Source: Sinonovacula constricta
Lineage: Eukaryota > Mollusca > Bivalvia > Cardiida > Solecurtidae
Reading direction: 5' to 3'
Length of the DNA: 64,000 nt
NCBI GenBank assembly: GCA_007844125.1
Contig: CM017563.1
Span: 37,950,019-38,014,018 of the forward strand
Each line of letters begins with the position of its first letter. Position 1 is the stretch's first letter. Shown piece after piece: positions 1-14,824 of this stretch. The notes under the pieces are model-generated. The model searched no databases and had not been told where the DNA came from. It was given only the letters and a program-made list of their open reading frames with translations. A program made the position numbers and the translations under genes.

Positions 1-583
1 AATGTACTTAATAATGAATATAGTTCCAATTTAATTTATTATAAAAATATGATTTCATATTTTTACTGCTTCCAGCAAAGCACATTGTTTGTGTAAGATT
101 ATTATTTTTTTACTTAATTTAAAATGGCTTTTTTTATATCCTATTGCTTAAATATGTTATGCATTTAAACTTTAAAAATACTCTAACAAAAGTTTTTTTA
201 CAACATATTCAGACATATATGAATAAAATTGCTATATCAATCTTTGCCTGTGCTGCCTATGATAAAGAAAAGCCCACAGTAAAAAACAAAAACAAACAAA
301 AAAGTTGAGGCGCGTTTTCATTTACTACTCTTCCTGCTTAGAGCAATATATTTTAAAAAAAAAACTTATAAGATGTCCCTGTGGATTACTGCATGTGAAA
401 AATAATAGACTTTGTCCCTAATCAAGCCCAAAATACTGTTATAGCTAATCGAGAAATTGAATATGTGTACAAAAAAGACAGTTATTTAATTTGTAAAAGG
501 CCTGTCAAATACTTTAGAAAGAGTCAACTATACAGATCGCTACAATTCATAAACTATATAAAGTGTTGACTTCTGTGCTTATG

Positions 584-892
584 TTTGTTTGTTTGTTTGT
601 TTGTTTGTTGGGTTTATCGTCCCACCAACAGTACTTCAGTTGTCTGGAGACGGTGTCCACTTGAAGCAGATATAGTACGACCTGCACTGTGAATAACGTG
701 CCGTGACACCTGGCATAATAACATATTCAGTTACATTATCCTGACACCGGGTCAACAAGGCGTGGAACTACCCTTATATTTGCTTGAGCCTTAGCAAGGG
801 AGCTATACCACTAAATGTCGCGGCTCGGGATCGAACCTTGGGCCTCCTGTACCTGGAGCTGAGGCTCTACCGATTGCGCTACCAGGTTCGGT
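584..892 (-). mobile_element. tRNA-derived SINE (type 2), intron copy in unit A
   Basis: On the minus strand it starts with a tRNA-like head ending in CCGAGCCGCGAC and ends in a (GTTT)n-complement tail. This copy has lost a short piece next to the head. Flanks at 571-583 and 893-905 are forms of TTCTGTGGTAATG, a 13-bp target duplication. The same insertion is in all five units, so it predates the array. Confidence 0.75.
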
Positions 893-1397
893 TTCTGTGG
901 TAATGAAGCCAGTTGTTTAGTCATGGCGCTGAAAGCACTGAAGTTATCAATCGGTCATTCCGTCTTCGTGAAAATTATCCCTCGGATGTACTGCAATGAT
1001 ACTTACAGAAATCACGATCGTTTTGTTCGCCGGAAGTCAGAAGAAGAATATGCCTAAAAATTAGTTCGCACAGAACATAAAAATGGCATCGTTTGACAGC
1101 TGTGCGTTTGCTGTGCTGGGTAAATCAAAAATGGGTGAGTTAAATTGAAGCCCCCACAAATTGAAATTTTACAGGCATCGTACTGCAGTGAGCTTTCATA
1201 CGAGCTGCCATCTTTGTTTTGACGTCAGTCACAAAAAAGTAGTCTAATTTAGGGAAATGGCCGAGGTGATCCGACTACCTACATACATCCGAGAGATGAT
1301 TCGTAAATTATCCGAGGTGTTCCGATTGGTTATTTTGCTCAGATGACGACTTGTTATATAACATTCAATAAAAGCGTCTAGTTCGTCTCTCCACCAG

Positions 1398-3978
<2,581 letters not shown>

Positions 3979-4328
3979 TTTGAAAATCTTCTCTAAAACA
4001 ATGGATCGTATATTAAAGATGGTAGCCAACAGTTTGGTCCAACAATATTTTAACTGATTATCTTAATGAACAATTGTTACTTGAACAAATATTGCAAAAT
4101 GCTGTTTATTGATGTCCTTCACCTATCTGAAACGTGATCTATAATCGTCATTTCAATGTTTTTCAATATTCATGGATCTGAGCCACGTTACACAGTTATC
4201 TTCAACAAGGAAAAACACATGAACACTTACTTTCGAGAACACGTGATAGGATTATCCGTGTAATTGCATGTTATGTCGATATCTATTTCAGCAGAAATTC
4301 CTACTGTGCTTTTTATAGATTTGGAAAG

Positions 4329-4334
4329 AATAAA
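4329..4334 (+). terminator. Polyadenylation signal, copy A
   Basis: AATAAA about 350 bases after the stop, within a stretch conserved in all five copies (also 12898, 22804, 30438, 43454). Confidence 0.5.
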
Positions 4335-6659
4335 TAATAAGAGCGAGTGTTTTCATGATTTGTACTAACTTACTATTAAGGTTGTGTTAAAAAATTGTAT
4401 TCACTTAAACTAAAGTATGAGTTTATGCAGAAATAATGCCCTAATTTGACCAAACAGGGGTCACATACCTTCACGTGTATTTGATAAAGGCAAATTGTCG
4501 AATACCACCTTTAAGATTGTAACATATATAGGGCTTATTAAAGTTTTTAACAATATTTAGGTTCTTTTCTTATTCGCCGTTCTTCTCTGAATATTGTGGT
4601 GAAATACAGTGCTAATATCACGCTTACGTGTTCAGATGTGGCAATTTTGTAACACTACCAAAATCCTTTTCAAATGCCGAGATGCGAGTTTTAGCGTGTA
4701 TTTGACGTCATGCCTCGAACGTCGCGCGGTGTGGCATTCAATCAAAATGTTAAACGTTGTGGTTTACATTTATAGAATAGAACAGAACAGAGTGTATTCA
4801 TTAGACTTGTAAATACATACATTGTCTTTGATACAAAAAAAAAACAACCCTGACATACTGTCACCGTGATGAAGACAAAATATGAACAATAACTTATACA
4901 TTAATGTTTTCTTATAAGAGGAGAGTAATGTTTCTTCAGAGAGGAAAATACTAAAATGTAATATCAATCTACAGATCGATTAAATTACTACAATTCTCAC
5001 TTTAAATTCATGTTAAACAAACTGAGTAATATTATTACGAACTTTTCTAGTCCCCGAACTCATCATGCAACAAAATTTATAATTCTGAGTACTTTTGCGT
5101 TTATATCTGAAAACAATACATAATAAGATGATAGGACTGCACAAATGTTGTTAGTTAATAATTCAGTTTTAGTAAAGAATGATAATACAAACTTAAGTTA
5201 TAACCTCTGCCGACGAATAGTGTATTACAGCAGATCGGTCTCTTGTTTTCATAATTGTATTATAATTGTCACAATGTTATAGCTGCTTTGTGTGATTTAT
5301 ACATATTGTCACTTGTTTGATCTATCCACTTTTAAACTCAACAAAAACAAAATTTTAACCATATATCGACCTATAAGTACAAATTAATACCAAAATTTAA
5401 ACGTCGCGCTATAAATCTTAAAATCTGAAAACGTTTGTTCACTGGTCATTTTCGCAAAAGGGTGATAACTTCGGTGTGGATTTTCCAAGGACGACAATCG
5501 ACATACCCATGTCAAGCATATAGATAGTTTCCAATTCAGAGACAATCCCTTATCTTGGCAGCCATCTTTGATGGCAAATTCAAGGCAGTTTTATATTAAT
5601 TGTATTGAAGCGTTAATTATATTTTCTTGCCATTTCTTCATTTGTGGTACAAAAATTAAAAGCTATACATATTAGGAAAGCTCTTGAAATTCATATTTTT
5701 AGAATGCATTTTTTTAAATGATAAATGTACAAATAATTCATACACAGAAATAAATAAAATAATTTGCTCATTAGTAAACAAAATGAACAGTGTATCGGTT
5801 TTGGTTGTATTTTCTTACCTTTTAAACTATCAAAATATAGTTTTGATATTTAAAATACTTCATAAAAGCTGTTCAATTTAATATAAAGTCAGTAAAATAG
5901 ATTAATAAATAAAAACACAGTGGTGTGTATATATACACACACAGTAAGGGACGTTAACCTTGAATTAAGCAGTCGACAGACAAAATTTACTTTAAAAGCT
6001 TAGTTTTTTACGCTTACGAGTATGTGCTTACACAACCCAACCTTTGTACCTGGTTGGTGGGGTGGGGTGGGTTAGGTAATGGGTGGAGGAGGTGACCCCC
6101 ATGGATCTATACCTGAGACTTTGCGTTCATTAACTCATAAATTAGTCTAAGTAAAGGTTTTGAACACTATCTCGATTGTCACAAAGTAAAAGTACAGAAA
6201 AATCGCTCTAAATGTACATTCTTTCCAAACCTATAAGTAAGCACCTTGGTTATTTCTGCAAAAGACATCGATAACCCGGATGGTGATATAATGTAATCTC
6301 TAAAGTATGTTGTCACGTGGTTTGCCTAGTCAGAAAAATCGTATGAAGCTTTTTTCTGAAAAGTATACCGTTTTGTTTCAAGAGAGGTGTTGTAGTTCAG
6401 TTACACAGAGCTGAATGATATCAACAAACAACATTTAGCGAGATAGTTTCAGGTTAAAGTAAGTTTTTTTAATTCTTTGATTGATTAAGAAAAGAAAAAG
6501 GGGCACAAAATTTCGGTATCCACCTTTAAACGGGTGACATAAAGCTATCAAACTTACTTATGGAGTAGCACTTGAACGGAAGTTAAAACTTCAATTAGTC
6601 TTGGGTGTAACTTCCACAAGCCCTCAACATCGACTTAAAATGTCTTAATGAATCTTAAT

Positions 6660-6776
6660 AACAAGCTGAATAATAATAAAAAGACTGCCAAGTGGAAGTT
6701 GTTTCAAACGTCTAGTTATTTTTACATCACTTTGGTATAAGGATTCGTTTGTATGGACGATTTGAAGAGGTCAGCA
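6660..6776 (+). promoter_or_regulatory. Conserved 5' proximal region of array gene (copy B)
   Basis: The 5' flank of exon 1 is nearly the same in B, D and E. All three have TATAAGG 41 bases before the chosen ATG (6736, 25231, 37223). If this works as a TATA box, transcription would begin about ten bases before that ATG and after the extra upstream ATG of B (6753) and E. Promoter function is inferred from position and conservation. Confidence 0.3.
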
Positions 6777-9700
6777 ATGAAGAGATACGCGTGTGTGATA
6801 GGACTGTTTGTTCTGTTGCTGATGCACTGTCAGGGTAAAACGTTTTTTCTATCTTGTTAAATTAACTGCAATATGTGTTAATGAGACTAGCACTTCAGCT
6901 TTGGGCCATATATCCTTTTCGAGATTGTTGCAATTGCTTAAAATAAAAGAAAACTGGAATTATCATTAAAAAGATACACAACGTTGATGGGGCATTAACT
7001 TACACATTTTTTTCATGTTTATATTTTTATAGAAAATAAATTTGAAAGAACAAAGACACCAAAGTATTATACATTGTTACACCAGTCGCTCGCTCTATCT
7101 GCACCTCATAATTCTGAACTTCCTCACCTAACAGACACTAAAATTTACGAAGCAGTTGGACAGTGCGGGTGTAAACTATCTGCTTTTTTGGCATATGACA
7201 GAGATTGAGGTTCAATAAATGTAGATCAAGTGACGTTGTATGCACTATTAACACTAATACTGTAGCGAGTTGATTTAGAACTGTATATGACTTAAATAAC
7301 TGTATAAATAACCAAATATCCCTAGAGGACGTTTAATAGAACACTACGGTATTTGATGCTATTAGGAATATCTACCAATGCGAGTCGCTCTGATATTTAT
7401 TCGGACTAGCCTTGCGTCAGCATTTGTAAGTAGGTCAAGGATGAGGTTAGGTTGCTACGCCGAAAAAGTGTGTTGGTATATTTGTCTAGCAATATTCATA
7501 TAAAGTAACACTGTTCTATGAAAAGAGGTTATTTATAAGGATGCCATACGTTTAGGTAGATTTTATTTAAAAAGTTATTTTTGTTTACCAAAAAACTTTG
7601 AATTTTATAAGACGAAAAAAATGTACTTAAGAATGAATACAGTTCCAATTTAATTTATTATAAAAATATGATTTCATATTTTTACTGCTTCCAGCAAAGT
7701 ACATTGTTTGTATAAGATTATTATTTTATTACTTAATTAAAAATGGCCTTTTTATATCATATTGCTTAAATGTGGAATGCAAATCAACTTTAAAAATACT
7801 CTAACAAACGTTTTTTACAAGGCATATATGAATAAAATTCCTATATCAATCTTTGCCTGTGCTGCTTATGATAAAGAACAACCCAACAAACAAAAAAAGT
7901 GGGGCGCGTTTTCATTTACTACTCTTCCAGCTTAGAGCAATAAATAACTTATTATATGTCCCTGTGGATTACTGCATGAGGTGCATGTGAAAAATAATAG
8001 ACTGTGTCCCTAATCAAGCCCAAAATACTGTTATAGCTAATCGAGAAATCGAATATGTGTGCAAAAAATACTATTATCTAATTTGTAAAAGGCCTGTCAA
8101 ATACTTTAGAAAGGGTCAACTGTACAGATCGCCACAATTCATAAAATATATAAAGTGTTGACTTCTGTGGTAATGTTTGTTTGTTGGGTTTATCGTCCCA
8201 CTAACAGTATTTCAGTTGTCTGGAGACGGTGTTCACTTGAAGCAGATATAGTACGACCTGCGCTGTGAATAACATGCCTTGACACCTGGCATAATAACAT
8301 ATTCAGTCACATTATCCTGACACCGGGTCAACCAGTCGTGGAACTACCCTTTTATTTGCTCGAGCCTTAGCAAGGGAGCTATACCACTACCAATTTTTAC
8401 GACATTGGTCTGTCGCGGCTCGGGATCGAACCTGGGGCCTCCTGTACCTGGAGCCGTTGTTTTACCGATTGCGCTACCAGGTCCGGTTTCTGTGGTAATA
8501 AAGGCAGTTGATTCATCATGGCGCTGAAAGCACTGAAGTTATCAATCGGAAACCCCTCGGGTCATTCCGTCTTCGTGAAAATCATCCCTCGGATGTACTG
8601 CAATGATACTTACAGAAATCACGATCGTTTTGTTCGCCGGAAGTCAGAAGAAGAATGTGCCTAAATTGTAGTTCGCACAGAACATAAAAATGGCATCGTT
8701 TGACAGCTGCGTGTCTGCTGCGCTGGGTAAATTAAAAGTGGGTGAGTTAAATTTAAAGCCGCCACAAATTAGAGTTTTACAGGCATCGTACTGTAGTGAG
8801 CTTTCATGCGAGCTGCCATCTTTGTTTTGACGTCAGTCACAAAAGTAGTCCAATTTAGGGAAATGGCCGAGGTGATCCGACTACCTACATACATCCGAGA
8901 GATGATTCGTAAATTATCCGAGGTGTTCTGATTGGTTATCTTGCTCAGATGACGACTTGTTATATAACATTCAATAAAAGCGTCTAGTTCGTCTCTCCAC
9001 CAGCCGAGCGAAATGAACCACAGTGCTATTCCCGGTTTGACTACGACATGAAGATGTTTGAGACAGTCGCTGAAATGAAACAGAAACAGAAAGCTTTGAT
9101 GTCCTCGCTGACAGACCTGCAGGATCAAATAGAAAGGCTTAAAGGTCATTTTACCGAGAGTTGCAATATCGATGTGAACCGGAAGCAAGGTAACCTCATC
9201 AAAACTATATTTAGCTTAGAATTTGATAAGGCTTAAAATTTCATTCTGCTAGTGACATTCCAAGCAACTATGCTTATTTTGATTGTGATAGTTTTATTTC
9301 TTGACTTTCATCCGCATTGACAGTATTGATATTTTTTAATCATTTGACATCTCTTAGCTACTGGTGGAGAAAGTTCTCGTGCGATCGCTTGGCCCGGCAA
9401 GGGTGGTAACTAGCAAGACAAGATACACAAGTTTCAATGGCGGCCAGAAACAGTATAAAAAATATCAACGCCTGCAAAGATGAATGACCGCACACTTATT
9501 TCTGGCCGCTATTGAAAGTTGTGTATCTTGTCTTGCTAGTTGCTTCCCTTGCCGGGCCAAGTGATCGCAGCGCCTCTCGTTTTTCGTTTTGTGAAACGGT
9601 AAACGGTTAGAGTTCTCCTTTTTAATCTACATGTTTACGTTAGGAATCTGTTTTGTTTTGTTTGTTTTTTAATTCGATATATTAAAACGAAAACAAAACA

Positions 9701-12561
9701 GATCATTATGTACCTTTTCCGTTTTTCTAACTAGATAAACAAAAATGAAAAATGAAAAGACGATATATACACGGACCCTCATACGCTTGTCTATGTAGAA
9801 TCGCCAATGTACTGCAAACGACCATCGTTTTTATAAGGAAACAGTCAGTCTACATTCTTGATTTAAAATCTTGCCATTAATTCATTTAACCTCATGGCCT
9901 GCTCAGCACGAATGAATCAGACTTATACAAATGGTGTAGGTACATATCAACAAAGTATCGATGGAATATATCTGACCATAATCTGTACTATATACAATAA
10001 ATGTTTTATGTTTATTTATTGTTACCTTGCACGAAGTTGTATGAAAATAAGGGTATTGTGGATGGGAAATAAACATATGCAGTATTTATAAGTGTTACTA
10101 TTCTATTTAGGAGAAATAGGCGAAACCTACGTGAGATGGGGAAGTCTTACATGTCCAGACAACGGAGCAGAATTGGTATACAGAGGTGTGTGTTTGTTTG
10201 TTTTTGTTGTTGTTTTTTAAATTGATTGCAGCGACCAATTTTGATCATTGATACATGTCTGTGTAGAACCCCCGGCGCACCGCTAGTAAGCTGGAAGACC
10301 TTCTCACATTAAGTCCGTCGCCCCGAACGGGATTCGAACCAACGCGGTAAGAAGCTAAGCAGTCAGAGGAATAACCAATCGGCGTCTCTACCACTACGCC
10401 ACATACGCCCCCTTACACAGGTGAGTATACTGTGCATGTAGATTAGGACAGACCTGTGGAATCTTAAATTTAAACAAGCGCAGTCGTTTAATTTCACACG
10501 AACTGCATATGAAACGTTGTACTCTTGAAGTAGCTTGCTAAAATATCACCCTGATTTTTATGGTAACATTCGACGTAGTCCGAATCTAGACCACTGTATC
10601 CAGTCACCGTGCCATGTATTTACTTCTGGAATAAACCTTAGAAGTCGCCCTACATTTATAGCTAATCAGAAGCTATGAAAATTCAAATCCTCCGCGATTT
10701 ATTTTAAAAGAACCTCTTTCAATTTTCTATTTTACAATGAACAAAATCGATCGCAATTTCAACTGCGCATGTGCAACAAACCACGCGTTCTGGTTTGACT
10801 TCTCCAAATGTGACGACAAGTTGGAACGCGTCAAAACGATTGACAGTTTGATTGACAGTTTTATGGGGCCGATTACATGTCATTTAGGTAGAACAGGTAG
10901 AAGTGAGGCGGGGACCTCTAAGTCGGATAGAATCTATTAAGACGTTTCAATAGAAAATAGAAGCATGCACTCGCTGCGCTCGTTTCGGCTTCTGTTTTCT
11001 ATAGAAACGTCTTAATAGACTCTATCCTATACTTAGACACTGGACTTTGTAGATACATGTACTGGGTATCACAAAAATTGTTTTTCCCAGGATTAACCTC
11101 TAAAATATACGGAAGATATTACCATTAACACTAGCATGATAGCGTTTTGTATGTTTTTTTTTTGCTCATTGCAGTATTTTCACATATTATAACTCGTTTG
11201 AATGAAATGCACAAAGGGGCGCCGGTGGCGTAGGGATAGATTCACCGATTTGTAACTCGTCTGACTGCATTGCCTCTCACCCCGCGGGTTCGAGTCCCGT
11301 TCGGAGCGAAGAACTTAATGTGAGGTCTTCCAGCTGACTTTCGTTGCGCCGGTGGTTCTACCTGGACATGTGTCTGGGGTCTTCCTCCACCAAAAAGCTG
11401 ATCATAAATGATCGCCGCTATGTATTTCAAAAACAAAACAAACGAAATGCACAAACTGCTAAAAGTGTCGTATCTTTAATATTAAAACAGTGTCGTATCT
11501 TTAATAATTAAACAGCCTATTTGTGATCGCTTGGCAGTATGTCAGCGCAGTAATGACCTTAATGGGAGTTTTCAGATATGCTGAGCATCTTTATCACATT
11601 TGATTTTGGTGTGTGTCCATATCCATAGGCAGTCTCAGAAAATGCATTGATGTGTCATTAAAATGTATGTGCATTTTAGTCTTTATTTCGTTTCTTTTTC
11701 ATGGTAAATTTTTTAAAAATCAAATAAACTGCAGTAAATTTAATTGGCATATTTGATGTTTAAAAGCAAAATACGGTACATTTGTTCATATTGTTGTCAT
11801 CGATAGTTTTTTATCAATTAAAAGAGAATTTTCCTTTGCTTATTGCTGTCTTAAATTTTTAGTGCCGACCATTTTTAGATAAAAATCTCAAAAAATAAAA
11901 ATAAAAACATCATTGTTGAAAGGAATTTATATCCAATACTTGAGCAAAATATGGGCATGTGATGGCATTGAGATGGGCTGATATTTCCAGGATACAACAT
12001 CCATTTTAAAGTTTAAAAAAAACCGCTGTGCTTTTTCATGTATTTTATATTGCAATTTTGTTTGCTAAATTTCAACAACTCAAATTGGTTCTGAAAACAA
12101 CAGGTTTTATGGGCGGCGGATCTTACACTAGCAAGGGCGAGGGAGCTAATTTCCAATGTCTGCCAGACTCACCGACATGGGGGACATATCAAGATAGCAA
12201 AGACGATTACCAGGGTTACATTTACGGTGCGGAGTATGAAAATGTCGATTCCAAACACAATATGGAAGTGCCTTGTGTCGTTTGTCGTACGCCACGAAGC
12301 TCAACTCTGATGATACCTGCTCGTACCTCATGCTTTTCTGGTTGGTCATTAGAGTACGAAGGGATCCTGGTTTCTGCAAGATATGATTACACTCGATCAC
12401 AATACGCATGTGTGGACAAGGAGCAAGAAGTTGCACCCGGAAGCGATCCTAGAAATCAAGACGGTGCCTTGTTTTATCGAGTGGAGGGGCGGTGCGGATC
12501 TTTACATTGCCCACCATATGTTGACGGAAGGGAGCTTGCGTGTGTTGTGTGTTCGAAGTAG
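6777..12561 (+). CDS. Short-chain collagen C4-like secreted protein, copy B (damaged exon-3 donor)
   Basis: Exon 1 is 6777-6834 and encodes a signal peptide (MKRYACVIGLFVLLLMHCQ) ending CAGG|GTAAAA. Possible exon 2 starts at 7033. Exon 3 starts at 9004, exon 4 is 10111-10185 and exon 5 is 12104-12561. An upstream in-frame ATG at 6753 exists here and in E, but D lacks it, so 6777 is preferred. In exon 3, 16 nt that include the CAG|GTATGT donor of the other copies are missing; only a weak phase-1 GGTCAT at 9144/9145 remains, and reading on gives a stop within the intron. Exon 5 is fully open and encodes 151 residues with the same nine Cys as A, but has DDYQG and ENVDSKHN where A has DQWRS and EIDGSKHN. 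AATAAA lies at 12898. Either splicing is altered or the copy is a recent pseudogene. Confidence 0.65.
7033..7208 (+). other. Possible optional exon 2 of the array gene (copy B)
   Basis: A good acceptor (TTTTTATAG) opens a phase-1 frame that starts ENKFERTKTPKYYTLLHQ and is open to TGA at 7206. Equivalent segments begin at 25527 (D) and 37519 (E), and the 3' part survives at 17852 (C). No strong donor precedes the stop. The only phase-1 candidate is a weak GTAAAC at 7171 (GTAAAC also in D and E). The frame differs after this point: D has one extra A and reads on much further. The segment could be a skipped exon, a short alternative 3' end or intron. The coding call is uncertain. Confidence 0.3.
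8176..8487 (-). mobile_element. tRNA-derived SINE (type 2), intron copy in unit B
   Basis: Same insertion as in unit A. The minus strand reads GACCTGGTAGCGCAATCGGT (A box) and GGTTCGATCCC (B box). The 13-bp target duplication TTCTGTGGTAAT(G/A) is at 8163-8175 and 8488-8500. Confidence 0.8.
9381..9568. repeat. Foldback element with 70-bp arms, unit B
   Basis: Left arm 9381-9450 and right arm 9499-9568 are inverted repeats with 6 mismatches in 70, around a 48-bp loop. The arms run from GCGATCGCTTGGCCCGGCAA to GGCGGCCAGAAA. It lies in the intron between exons 3 and 4. It could be a MITE; no target duplication was identified. Confidence 0.75.
10192..10413 (-). mobile_element. tRNA-derived SINE (type 1) at the exon-4 donor, unit B
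   Basis: Minus-strand element with GGCGTAGTGGTAGAGACGCC (A box) and GGTTCGAATCCC (B box). It starts a few bases after the exon-4 donor. The flanks TACAGAGGTGTGT (10179-10191) and TACACAGGTGAGT (10414-10426) match at 11 of 13 bases, so the exon-4 border seems to be the duplicated target. The right-hand copy keeps a near-consensus CAG|GTGAGT donor. Confidence 0.7.
10925..11027. repeat. Hairpin with 40-bp arms, unit B
   Basis: Arms 10925-10964 and 10988-11027 are inverted with 3 mismatches in 40, starting GGATAGAATCTATTAAGACG. The loop is 23 bp (ATGCACTCGCTGCGCTCGTT onward). A second copy is at 41494-41597 in unit E. Confidence 0.7.
11216..11443 (+). mobile_element. tRNA-derived SINE (type 1), + copy in unit B
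   Basis: GCGCCGGTGGCGTAGGGATA (A box), GGTTCGAGTCCC (B box), then a body ending in AAAACAAAC. Target duplication GAAATGCACAAA at 11204-11215 and 11444-11455. With the minus copy at 10192 it forms an inverted pair 800 bp apart. Confidence 0.8.
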
Positions 12562-12897
12562 TTTTAAGTTCTTCTCTAAAAGAATGGGTCGTATGTTAAT
12601 GATGGTCCAACACTATTTTCACTTAACATCATAATAAACCATTGTAACCTGAACAGATCTCGCAAAATGCTTTTTATTGATGTCCTTCACCTGTCTGAAA
12701 AGTGATCCATAATCGTCATTTCAAATATGTTTTTCATATCTGAGCCACGCTACACAGTTATCTTTTTTTTAAACAAAGAAATCCAGGTGCAAACTTACTT
12801 TCGAAATCACGTTATAACTTTATCCATGCAATTCCATGTGATGTCGATATCTATTTTAGCAGAAATTCCCACTGTGCTTATTTATAGATTTTCAAGG

Positions 12898-12903
12898 AAT
12901 AAA
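12898..12903 (+). terminator. Polyadenylation signal, copy B
   Basis: AATAAA about 340 bases after the stop, at the position conserved among copies. Confidence 0.5.
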
Positions 12904-13071
12904 TAATAAGATCGATTGTTTTCATGATGTGTACTAACTTACTATTAAGGTTGTGTTAAAAATTGTCTTCACTTAAACTAAAGTATGAGTTTATGCAGAA
13001 AAAATGCCCTAATTTAACCAAACAGCGGCCACATATCTTAACGTGTATTTGTTAAGGCAAATTGTCGAATA

Positions 13072-13472
13072 AGAATATATAAGACAAAGTCCTATGAGCA
13101 ATGCAACATATACAAAAAATGAAAGACACAGAACCAAGGTCAAATGTAAAAGTGAGGCCAAATCTGTGATGAGTCATTAAACAATAAGATCAAACCCGAC
13201 AGTTACCGCCTTAGAACAGTCAGTAGGCAATATGGACCAAAGGGGGTGCTTAAACGGTTTTACAGAGCTCTAACTTCGCACTTCCTGATGGGTTTCTCGA
13301 ATGCAAGGAATGAAAAGAAAACCGATCCATTTTAATAAGTGTCCAAGCGCTGACGTTTTGTTTGAAAAGTTATGACGAAAGTAGTGACGTCCACATATTG
13401 CTTAGAAGAGAGATAGTTATTATTTCGATTAGAAGACCTACAAAAAACGTTAATAGTAAATGAAATTTTCTT
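13072..13472 (+). repeat. Interspersed repeat R1, copy after gene B
   Basis: Starts AGAATATATAAGACAAAGTC right after GAATA, at exactly the same site as the copy after gene E (43629). It is cut off near 13472, where unrelated DNA begins. Confidence 0.65.
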
Positions 13473-14234
13473 TTTTTCCTTTAAAAAGGCAAAAACTACT
13501 TAACTACAGATAGTAAAACAATAAGTTGCTTTGATACCTCTGACCACTATATTATGTGACATGCTGCCCTTCAAAACCTTTGTTTAGGTTGGAAAAAATA
13601 GTGTTGCAACATTTTTCCTGGTTTTTTAACCTTACTGAGCTCAAAAACTACACTAATTCATTTTCAAACTGTGCATGCAGTTATATTCATTAATTGTGTG
13701 TCAATAATAAACAATATGTTGACTCATGAGTCAACACTGATGTTGTAACATTAAAATGCAGATCAGTGGTTGTGTCATGTTCCTACACTAAACTGTGACC
13801 AATTTGCTTTAAGTTGTCTTAATTTGCAGATGGCAGCAACTTTGCATCCATACAATAATACATGTTGATAGTGTACATATATCTGGCTTCACTGATTAGT
13901 GAACCACCTTTATTCAAATAAAGTCAGAATAAAGACCTTTCCCAATTAAATGTTGTCTTGATTATCAAGTATACCCACATTATGGCTTGTTAAGTTGACA
14001 ACAATGCTATAATAACAACAGGTTGTCAAAAATCAAACTGACAATTACTTTAGATTAGGTTTGAGCCTTAGTTGGTTTAAAAACTTTCATGAAGGAAAGT
14101 AAAAAGCTGTATTTGCAGTTACATTATTCATTTTAGTAACATCTGGCTATTGATAAATGTGTGGGTAGAACCAATGCCACAACAATCAACTAGAAGACAT
14201 CCACTTTAAATCCTTTATCCCATCTAAAAATCAT

Positions 14235-14345
14235 ACCCATGCAACATAGGCAGACAAATATGCAGCCAGTCTGGGACTAAAAACCGGGACCCTTCACTAA
14301 CAGGCCAAATGCTCTACCGACTGAGCTAACCGGACGGCTTATATA
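14235..14345 (-). mobile_element. tRNA-like SINE piece (type 4), copy 1
   Basis: The minus strand reads CCGGTTAGCTCAGTCGGTAG (A box) and a degenerate B box (GGTTTTTAGTCCC). It is homologous to 14480-14605. It is not a functional tRNA gene. Confidence 0.5.
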
Positions 14346-14479
14346 TTATCTCCCTATCCAGCTACATACATCCAGGGCAACTTGAAATTTATCCTCGTAT
14401 TTCCACAGACCATTAGCTCTACATGTAACTCGCATCACCCCTCAAGTATCTGTACCATAACATTCGCTGGTAATTTATG

Positions 14480-14605
14480 TTGGGCACCATTGTAACATAG
14501 GGAGGAAAATGTGCAGTCGGTCTGGGACTCGAACCCGGGACCGTTTGCAAAGAAGGCGAATGCTCTACCGTTTGACCCAACCAGACCACTTACACATTCT
14601 CTACC
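14480..14605 (-). mobile_element. tRNA-like SINE piece (type 4), copy 2
   Basis: The minus strand has a diverged A box and a good B box (GGTTCGAGTCCC). It shares GACTGCACATTT and the CTATGTTACA flank with the copy 240 bp to the left. Confidence 0.5.
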
Positions 14606-14730
14606 TATAACACGGCTACACCCACATAGTGAGAGGCCAAGGTTTGTATGAGTCAGCAATCCTACCACTTGGCATCATGCTGGTAAAAGCAGTACGATAA
14701 AAAGAAAGAATTGCAAAGAAATAGATCTAC

Positions 14731-14824
14731 CTGTACATGTAGTGCTTTTTGGCTCAGGTATTAGTAGATCATGTTGGTGAAGTTTTGGACCAGAAGAGGA
14801 TGTTGTGTTTTTATTTATCTGATG
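14731..14824 (-). CDS. Possible internal exon of the same unidentified gene
   Basis: A 94-nt segment with a strong acceptor (TTTTTGTTGTTTCAG) and a good donor (CAG|GTAGAT) on the minus strand. The phase-0 reading gives HQINKNTTSSSGPKLHQHDL and is open to the end. The product is not recognised. Evidence is splice-site quality and the open frame only. Confidence 0.3.

Noticed and set aside
5684..5881. 65-aa AT-rich ORF also at 24187
   Set aside because: Broken by a one-base change in the matching place of unit E (about 36180); no splice or start support; conserved through duplication only.
6752..6776. Upstream ATG (6753) as start of copy B
   Set aside because: It would put MDDLKRSA before the signal peptide, is absent from D and lies very close to the likely TATA box.
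8400..8487. tRNA gene predictions
   Set aside because: A and B boxes are present in many SINE heads, but the sequences do not fold as intact tRNAs and carry SINE bodies and tails.
11242..11454. ORF with RGNAVRR over SINE sequence, also at 41802
   Set aside because: Lies wholly inside a type 1 SINE.
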